Shown: one piece after another, positions 57,237-64,000 of the stretch | Position numbering within the stretch: the first letter of the stretch is position 1 | Layout: each line of letters opens with the position of its first letter | DNA from: Isoetes taiwanensis | Lineage: Eukaryota; Streptophyta; Lycopodiopsida; Isoetales; Isoetaceae | Length of the DNA: 64,000 nucleotides | Assembly: GCA_021234155.1 (NCBI GenBank) | Contig: JAJEKV010000080.1 | Coordinates: forward strand, 666,182 to 730,181 | Direction of reading: 5' to 3' | The notes under the pieces: generated by a model | What the model was told of the DNA's origin: nothing | What the model saw: the letters and a program-made list of their open reading frames with translations, nothing else | Database searches by the model: none | Program-made: the position numbers and the translations under genes

Positions 57237-57803
57237 GCCTTTGGAGTAAACTTGTTGAGCAGGTACAACAATAACCCTGGTTTAGAACATTGGACAGCTG
57301 CTAAAAGAATTTTGAGATATCTGAAAGGTACCTTAGATATTGGTATTAGGTATAACTCAGATGAACTTAAACTTAAGGCCTATTATGACTCTGACTGGGC
57401 AGGTGATTGTGCCCCTATAGCTTGGAAATGCAAAAAGCAAGGAAGTATAGCCCTATCTAGTGCAGAAGCAGAATATAATGCTGCAACTTTGCTAACTAAG
57501 GAGGTCGTATGGGAGAGAAGACTGCTTGCTGAGCTAGGGGTAGAACAAACAGAACCTACAATAATTTTTTGTGATAGCACAAGCTGCATAGCCATGTCCA
57601 GAAATCCTGTGTTGCATGAAAGATGCAAGCATATAGAAATGGAAGTCCATTTTATTCGAGATATGGTTGAAAGAAAACGGGTACATCTTGCATATGTTAG
57701 TACAGTCAATCAAATGGCAGATTTACTAACAAAGGCCTTGTCACTTGGAAGATTTAAGGTTCTAAGAGATGCAGTACAGTACATGGAAAAAATTAGTGGC
57801 TAA
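57237..57803 (+). pseudogene. copia pol: RNase H end (unit B)
   Basis: The open C-terminal part of pol in one frame to the stop at 57803: AFGVNLLSRY, YDSDWAGDCA (RNase H catalytic Asp), SSAEAEYNA (Glu), FCDSTSCIAMSRNPV (Asp), HERCKHIEMEVHFIRD and QMADLLTKAL. Family length and order are normal. It is separated from RT by the 8.4-kb transposon. Confidence 0.88.
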
Positions 57804-58265
57804 ACTTAGCTAAATGGCGAAATTTTGGCCTTGTTTGGAAAAAAATTGGCTAAACTATAGCCCTTTTTGGGCTAAAAAAAATAAAATTTTAGCCAAGTCT
57901 ATTTCATGCCCCACCTCCATTTCGTCCAACTTTAGCTAATCGCAAGAAAGTGTAGCTGCCAAAATTTGGAAGATTTAGCCAAAACTTAGAAGCTTTTACG
58001 TCAAATTTTAGTGTACTTTAGCTAAATTATCCTATAGCCTTTATATTTATTATGGTCAGTTAATATTTAGGTCTTGAGTTAGTGCAAAATAGTCAAAAGA
58101 TAGAAGATTTTTTCTTTTTTAAATAAAAGTTTAGCTAAACGTAAGAAAGTACAGGTGGCAAAATTTAGAAAGTTTAGCTAAACATTAGAAGCTTTTACCT
58201 CAAATTTTGGCATACTTTAGCCTAGTCTATTTCACCACTTTGAATATAAAAGTTTCTTAATTTTT
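57800..58265. repeat. TTTAGCTAAA-rich element, MITE-like (unit B)
   Basis: This is the unit B copy of 25278-25740, nearly identical to it. It takes the place where the copia 3' LTR should begin. Confidence 0.5.
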
Positions 58266-59658
58266 TCCCTGGTACAGTATAATCATGCACTACAAGAGAA
58301 GGGGTCAATTAGTGTCAGCAAAACGTCACCACAACATTGGCAAATATACACTTCGACATTATGGGTGACATTACTTGGACGAGACACTTATACATGCTTA
58401 TTTATTAGGGAGGATTTCATGATGTCGACATCTCATTTATTACAGAGAATTTTGTGACGTCGACCTTTAGGTCTTAAATGAAGCCGATGGACTCATCTAT
58501 TGCAGAAGATTTACATGCCATGCCACTCTCTAAATTTAAACCCATATGCTATAGGGCACCCGAGACATCCAAGCATCGTTACAAGGGCAAGCTACCAATT
58601 ACAACTTCTTAGATCAATGCATTAAGACCACCGGAGTTGGCATCCAATTCACAATTATACCCCAGGTTAACACATTACACAATTTCTCACTATGCTATGG
58701 CGTACTATAACTTGCACCATGGTTATATAGAAATGCATAAAAATTGATTGGGATTATTAATTATGGATTTAGATTTTGGGACATTTTCAAATGTGGAAAA
58801 GAATATTTCATATTTTTGTCTTTGGTTATCCTACCATATATGGAGGCTCAAATTTGAAATTTCCCAAGCATAGGCATGAGCAATGCAATTACTTTAACTT
58901 TCACATGTCTAGAACTGACATTGTTTCAACTTAACAATATTCGATGGAGAGAAATGTTCATGGGGGCCTTGGCCGCCGCGATAAATTTCTTGTACACATA
59001 AATTGATATTTCATATTTGCTAAAATCCACCCTAATGTATTGGGTTGCATATAAACTTGTGATCGAATACCCTTCAACAAGCTTATCCTGCTCAAGATCA
59101 GTTGTTCGTCCTCCTAATACTCATTTCAAGGAAAAGACAAATGTTCGCGGCAGCTACGACAATCTTACTTCGTCGACTTACCAACATTCATAAAGGAGTT
59201 AAAAGAAAACCTAGCACACTTCATACATTTCACTTGCAATCATGTAAGTTTTCTAAATGAAGTAGATAATGCTTGAGCATACGTGCAAGAAGTTGGAACA
59301 TAGAACAATGACCATTACAACCCTCTCTTCATGTTGGCTTAACCGCCACTTCCACTTTGTTAAGTTTACCCTGAACTCTCAGATATAAAGCTATGAAAAA
59401 TAAACTTTGGCTTCCAAAGATGATATGTGGAGAGATGGAGAAGGAATCAAGAGCTGTGTTTATGAGCATTGCTTCGCTTGAAAGGTCGGGAACCGAAAAC
59501 TTGCTTTGTTTGAAGATGAGAAAGATGCATGACATTTACTAATCTGTTTCTACGCATGATTTTCCAAGTAAATACGTGTATAGTATATTGGGATTAGGGC
59601 TTCTTTGGGCTTAGGGTCCTTTGTCTTTCTAGGGTATGAAGAGAAACCGCGAGCAGCT

Positions 59659-60148
59659 ATGGTGTTGAAGACGGAGCTATGCCGGTTTAGCGGGGCGAAG
59701 ATCTACCCAGGCCGGGGCATTCGCTTTGTAAGGGGAGATTCACATGTTTTTCTCTTCGTCAATTCAAAATGTAAGAGTTACTTCCACAACAGGTTGCATC
59801 CTGCCAAGCTCCCATGGACAGCCGCTTACCGGAAGTGGCATAAGAAGGATGCCCATGCCGAAGTCAGAAGAAAAGACGCGCGCACTACTAGCAAGCCTTA
59901 TTCTAGATCGATTGTGGGTGCTTCTTTGGAGGTTATTCAGAAGAAAAGAAGTGAGAAAACGGAAGTTCGTGTTGCTGCCCGTGAAGCTGCATTGAAAGAA
60001 ATCAAGGAGCGGATTAAGAAGACTAAGGATGAGAAGAAGGCTAAGAAGGCTGAGGCCATAGCCAAGGCAACCAAAGTGAAGGGTGTTGCTCGTAAGGGCC
60101 CCCGTTGGTAAAGGTCCCAAGCTTGGTGGTGGTGGTGGAAAGCGTTAA
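59659..60148 (+). pseudogene. RPL24: Ribosomal protein eL24, frame-shifted copy (unit B)
   Basis: The same gene in unit B, with one extra base (CCCCC near 60101) that shifts the last 15 codons and ends the frame at 60111 instead of 60148. In addition, 59860-59886 reads AEVRRKDAR where unit A has the conserved AEAVKKRRR. Because both differences sit near CTG, CAG or homopolymer sites, they may be base-calling errors and the gene may be intact in the plant. Leader and 3' flank match unit A closely. Confidence 0.8.
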
Positions 60149-61387
60149 TCTTGGTAAGAGAAAGCAAATGTTAAGTTTTGTTTTCCTTTGTAGTTTACAT
60201 AAAGTCTTATTGTTCGGAAGTCTGTTTGAGTGGTTGGGATCTTGTACCAAAATTGTAAGTAGTCTGCCTTTGTCGAAAGGAGCAAGAACCTGGACTCGGT
60301 CGAAAACCTAGATTGTTGGGCTTGGCCTGATTGTTAGGTCTTTTGGAAGTATAAGTCCTGAGATAAGCTGATATGGACTATTATCTGTTCATGTATGGTG
60401 GCCTAAGAAGATGATCCGCAATGGCAAAGGACTATAAAGTAAAACGATAACGCTATGTTGTAGAGCAGATAAACAGGCCTGCATAATAATAGAATTGATG
60501 TGAGTTGTTTGGGTAATAGATATGGAGCAGACCATCTGGAGAGGTAACAATAGAGTTTTATTTGCTATGTGTTAGTTAATGTATGTGAAAATGGTAATTT
60601 GATTGGAAGAAAAAAAGAAAAAAAAAAAAAGAGAGAATGCTCTCGGATATATGAAAACCAGATTTTTGTGATTTTATGGTTTGCATTGCTTGCTTGTGGA
60701 AGAAAGACAGAGAATTGAAAAAACAAGGGGGCAATCAATGTGTGAATCCATCTGCATAAGCATAGGAATAGTCCCTGCCTTTTGGGGGCAGGGCTACTTG
60801 GATGTGCATTGCACAGTGGGGTTTGAATCCTCCAGTTTGTTTCTTCTTTCTACTTGCAGGTGGCAAAATATTGCATTTGGTATCACGGCTTTATGGAAAA
60901 CATTATCAATCAGTTTGGTAGGCGTAGACACAACATAGGGCTAGTTTATAGTTTGCGGCCCCCCCCTGTCCCGGTGAACACGACAGCCAACAAGCAGTCT
61001 TCTTTGCCGCGACGTGAAATACATCAAGATTGACTGTTTTTGTCACTCGGGTTATTGGGGTTGATTGGTGGTTGTTGGGGTTGATTGTTGGCGAGAATCA
61101 AACAAAGGAACGGCGGCGTGGTGAAATCAAACAAAGTTTTTTGTCTTCTTTCGACTGTTTTGTCTTATTCACCTGCTGCAGGCTGAGTGTTCACCGGGAC
61201 AAGGGGAGGGCCGCAAACTAGAAGTCACCCCAACATAGATCCATGTGTGTGTTTTTTGTGGCCATGAATCTTGTGATAAGGTTCCCAAATTATCTTTCAC
61301 TATGATTTTGTGAATGGTTTAGCGGAAAATAGGGGTTAGCGTTTTATTCTAGTTTTTTGGACCTTTGGGCAATGTTGTAAATTCGTG

Positions 61388-61460
61388 GCGGCAGTCCGAG
61401 CATGGTGGGCGGTGGAGCAAGGCGCAGTCCGAGCATGGTGGGCAGTCCGAGCATGCTGGG
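61388..61460 (+). repeat. GCAGTCCGAGCATGGTGGG minisatellite (unit B)
   Basis: Three near-perfect units of about 19 bp. The unit A equivalent at 28838-28910 is more garbled. Confidence 0.6.
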
Positions 61461-61611
61461 CAGGCGCGCAGGGGATGAGGCGCAGGAAATCCGACCTTCA
61501 GCTTTGTGAGGGAAGATCCGCATCACAGAGGAAAAAACAACCGAGGGCTTAAGTCAGCGGCGTAAACAGAGGCTCACGGCCGATTTCGGCGCTTGGGTTC
61601 TAGCTAAAGCT

Positions 61612-61702
61612 CTCGAGGTCGATTTCTGCTCTGGAGGTCGATTTCTGCGCTAGAGGTTTCTGCTCTGGAGGTCGGTTTCTGCTCTGGACGTCAATTTCTG
61701 CA
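61612..61702 (+). repeat. GGAGGTCGATTTCTGCTCT minisatellite (unit B)
   Basis: Five units with a consistent TTTCTGC-CTGGAGGTCG core; cleaner than the unit A copy. Confidence 0.65.
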
Positions 61703-62746
61703 TAAAGCTTCGGTTGCAGCTATGTACTCCAGCTTGGGTTTCTAGTTATGGCTACTCCAGCTATGGTTATTCCAGCTATGGCAGGAGGAGATAACCCAGG
61801 ACTGCCTCCGATGTTGCAGCTCTTATTGGCGAAATTTGGGGAGTTGCTTTGCTGATTCTTTCTTGTTCAAGCATGTAAAATTTTTGATGAAATTGCAGTG
61901 GCGTTCTGATCTGTTCTTCACTCTTGTTCTTATTTGTTCACTTTAAAGTTCTTTGTTCACTTCAAGTTCTCATCTCTTCTTCACTCCTCCTGTTCTTATT
62001 TGTTCTTATATGTCTTCTGTGAATGCAATGGTGTTGGTGCATTTCTCATGTGTATGGATTGAGGTATACCACGTATATATATACGTATAATAGCTGTATG
62101 GGGTGCACAAGTTTATACGTGGGTTTCATGTGGAAATTGCACAGCCCTTGATTTGGCATATTCATGGAACTATACTTGGATCCAATGATAAAAAAAAAGC
62201 AATAAGGATATAGCAATAAGGATATGTGTTGTTTTTTGTGGCCATGAATCTTGTGATATACAAGATGGTTGATGCTAATGTAACATTCTTATCCTTTCCT
62301 TGCTTTCTATTAGGGGACTAGAATCTAATTTAAGCTTGTTTCTATTCTGGAGTCAACCTAGCATAGGATTTAATTTCCATGGTTGTCAAACCCCCTAAAA
62401 CACAGAGCCATCTAAGTGTTTGACCCCATATGACACTTAGATGTAGGGCTCTGATGCTTCCAGAGGATATTTATGGAAATATTCACAGATCCAAGGGCTG
62501 GAAATCCACTAGAGCACTCGTCAACCATAAGGGCAAGCAGATGCGAATCAAACGGAGAGAAAAGGGAAGATGGGGTGAAGCAGATTTGTTGAAAGGAGAC
62601 TGATTTGCTGGAAGGACTTGCTAGAAACAGGCTGATTTGCTGGAAGGAGACCAATTTGCAGGAGCCGAAAAATAGGGCTTCATCATGCTTTATTCTTCTG
62701 CATCGTTATCGCCATCTCCAAATGAGGTCGTTGGAAAGCATAGTAA

Positions 62747-63925
62747 ATGGAAATGTGTTCTTGTTTTATAAATATGAGTAAGACTAAGATCCTAGGCTTT
62801 GGAATACAGAATGCTACCCTAATGTACCAGGGGAATATGATAGATCAAGCTCAATCCTATAAATATTTAGGACATGAAATTTTTACGGGACGTAAACCCT
62901 GGACAAAGGGTGTTGATCTCAGAATTGCAGCAGCTTTAAAAGCGTTTTACGCCATGGCAAATATGTGCAGACATTCTCACATCACCTATTGGCCACTTCA
63001 GAAGAGACTTTTTGAGACTCTAGTCATGCCAGTAATTCTGTATGCTAGTGAAATATGGGGACCATCACTTTCTCGTTCTAAATGGCGAGAAGTTGAAGCA
63101 ATTCAAAAGACCTGGCTGCATATGGTTTTGAAAGTGAAAAGGGCGGTTCCATATGAACTGCTGTTATTTGAGTGTGGATCGTTTCCCTTGGAGATACACT
63201 CTATGAGCAACACGCTTAGATACCTTGATCAGAAACATCAAGCAAATGAGAACTCCTTGATTCGGCTTGCTCTTAAGGCAAATGAGAAACTCGAAACAGA
63301 TGGGCAGAACTGCTGGTACAAAGATGTGCATGGATGGTTATCCCGATGGGGGCTTATGCTCCTTTTACGATAAATTTAAGGCTCATGCCTTTCTTGCATA
63401 TTGTGAGGCATCCGATAAAAAGAAACTCCAATATTATATTAGATATTTTAATCCGAGCATAGTCATGCCATATCTCGTGTCTTCACCAAGATGTTCCTCG
63501 ACAAATCGGGCCATTGCTCACCTCCGTGAGTTCTCACCGCCTAATGATTGAGAAGGGGAGATGGTTGAAAATTGAGGAGAGCCAGAGGATTTGTGCGTGC
63601 AAAGAGGATATAGAAACAGAGAAACATGCCATATACTTTTGTCATAGACATGACACCCTTTGCGCCAAATATTCCAGGATTGATTGGACTCTACCTATGC
63701 ACGAGCTGTTTCCACACCTTCCCTCACTCCCTCACCTAGGGAATTTTCTTCGAGAGCTTTTGAACAATGTTGGACTCTGCTAGTGTTTTTATTATATGCA
63801 GATAGAGTTTTGATCAGCTCTCTCTTACTCTACCTCATTGATTGTACTAGACATGTATCTTTCTTGTCCCATAGCCTTCGGGCTTCCGAGGACGTTAATA
63901 TATTATTATTATTATAAATCTTTGC
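62747..63925 (+). pseudogene. 5'-truncated LINE (non-LTR retrotransposon) remnant, unit B
   Basis: The better copy. An open frame at 62747-63373 shows NMSKTKILGFG, QSYKYLGHEI, MPVILYASEIWGPSLSRSKW, EAIQKTWLHMVLKVKRAVPY and ELLLFECGSFPLEIH, the typical thumb and connection region of plant LINE reverse transcriptases. After a frame change, a zinc-binding C-terminal block (CACKEDIETEKHAIYFCHRH) leads to a stop at 63783. The 3' end is an ATT-rich tail at about 63898-63915. The N-terminal endonuclease and the RT catalytic YADD are missing. Confidence 0.82.
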
Positions 63926-64000
63926 AGATGGAGATCTTGTGGGAGTATACCATTCGAGTAGTACTTAAACTAGACTTAGCAAATGCTGCTATTGTCATAG

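Larger units (their letters stand above)
43771..57803 (+). mobile_element. Ty1/copia retrotransposon, unit B copy, interrupted twice
   Basis: The architecture and nested insertions are the same as in unit A, with much better preserved open frames: gag of 357 codons, and long integrase and RT frames. Shared defects with unit A include the gag/pol frame offset, the break in the GAG-pre-integrase region, the stop in IDLL-TAA and both insertions. The element is not autonomous. The 3' LTR is missing here as well. Confidence 0.9.
36486..64000 (+). repeat. Tandem unit B (cut by the window end)
   Basis: This is the second copy of the 32-kb unit in the same orientation, directly abutting unit A. At the junction, unit A ends in a diverged copy of the eL24 upstream region (35960-36485), which breaks off exactly where unit B begins. 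The last base of the window corresponds to about 31,460 in unit A, so about 5 kb of unit B may continue outside. The copia ORFs are better preserved here than in unit A. Confidence 0.9.

Overview
This is a nuclear segment of a land plant. The evidence is a five-exon plant-type amino-acid transporter gene, a Ty1/copia retrotransposon primed from a tRNA-Met-like site (TGGTATTAGAGCC), a cytosolic ribosomal protein eL24 gene with a plant-type promoter, LINE remnants, and AT-rich intergenic DNA packed with nested transposons. I cannot name the species.

Layout. Positions 1-4264 are single copy. They hold an unassigned stretch and an intact minus-strand AAAP transporter of the lysine/histidine transporter-like 8 (AATL1) type. 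From 4265 the window is two head-to-tail copies of a unit of about 32.2 kb: unit A 4265-36485, and unit B 36486 to the window end, where it is cut off. Each unit contains, in order: a minus-strand FCP1/NIF-phosphatase-like pseudogene; a repeat-rich stretch with GTGATTCC arrays; a Ty1/copia element with one recognisable LTR; an eL24 gene; minisatellites; and a 5'-truncated LINE. Unit A continues for 5 kb beyond the part of unit B that is visible.

The most interesting object is an 8.3-8.4 kb DNA transposon inserted between the reverse transcriptase and RNase H domains of the copia element (A 16416-24719, B 48801-57231). It has imperfect ~25-bp terminal inverted repeats and a 4-bp (or 5-bp) target duplication. 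It carries two divergent genes. The minus-strand gene encodes a DUF7869-type putative transposase. The plus-strand, intron-containing gene ends in a permuted (beta-class) DNA amino-methyltransferase domain resembling the bacterial N4-cytosine/N6-adenine family. Two arrays of a GTGTATTC(N)GAATACAC palindrome lie in the divergent promoter region and inside an intron of the methyltransferase gene. I regard this as a candidate self-contained transposon plus DNA-methyltransferase system.

Sequence quality limits the annotation. Units A and B are almost identical outside CAG/CTG/CCG sites but differ repeatedly at those sites. This pattern fits base-calling errors at CHG-methylated cytosines, concentrated in the transposons. 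Many frameshifts inside the units are therefore probably sequencing errors, and the tandem duplication itself may be a real recent duplication or two haplotypes joined by the assembler.
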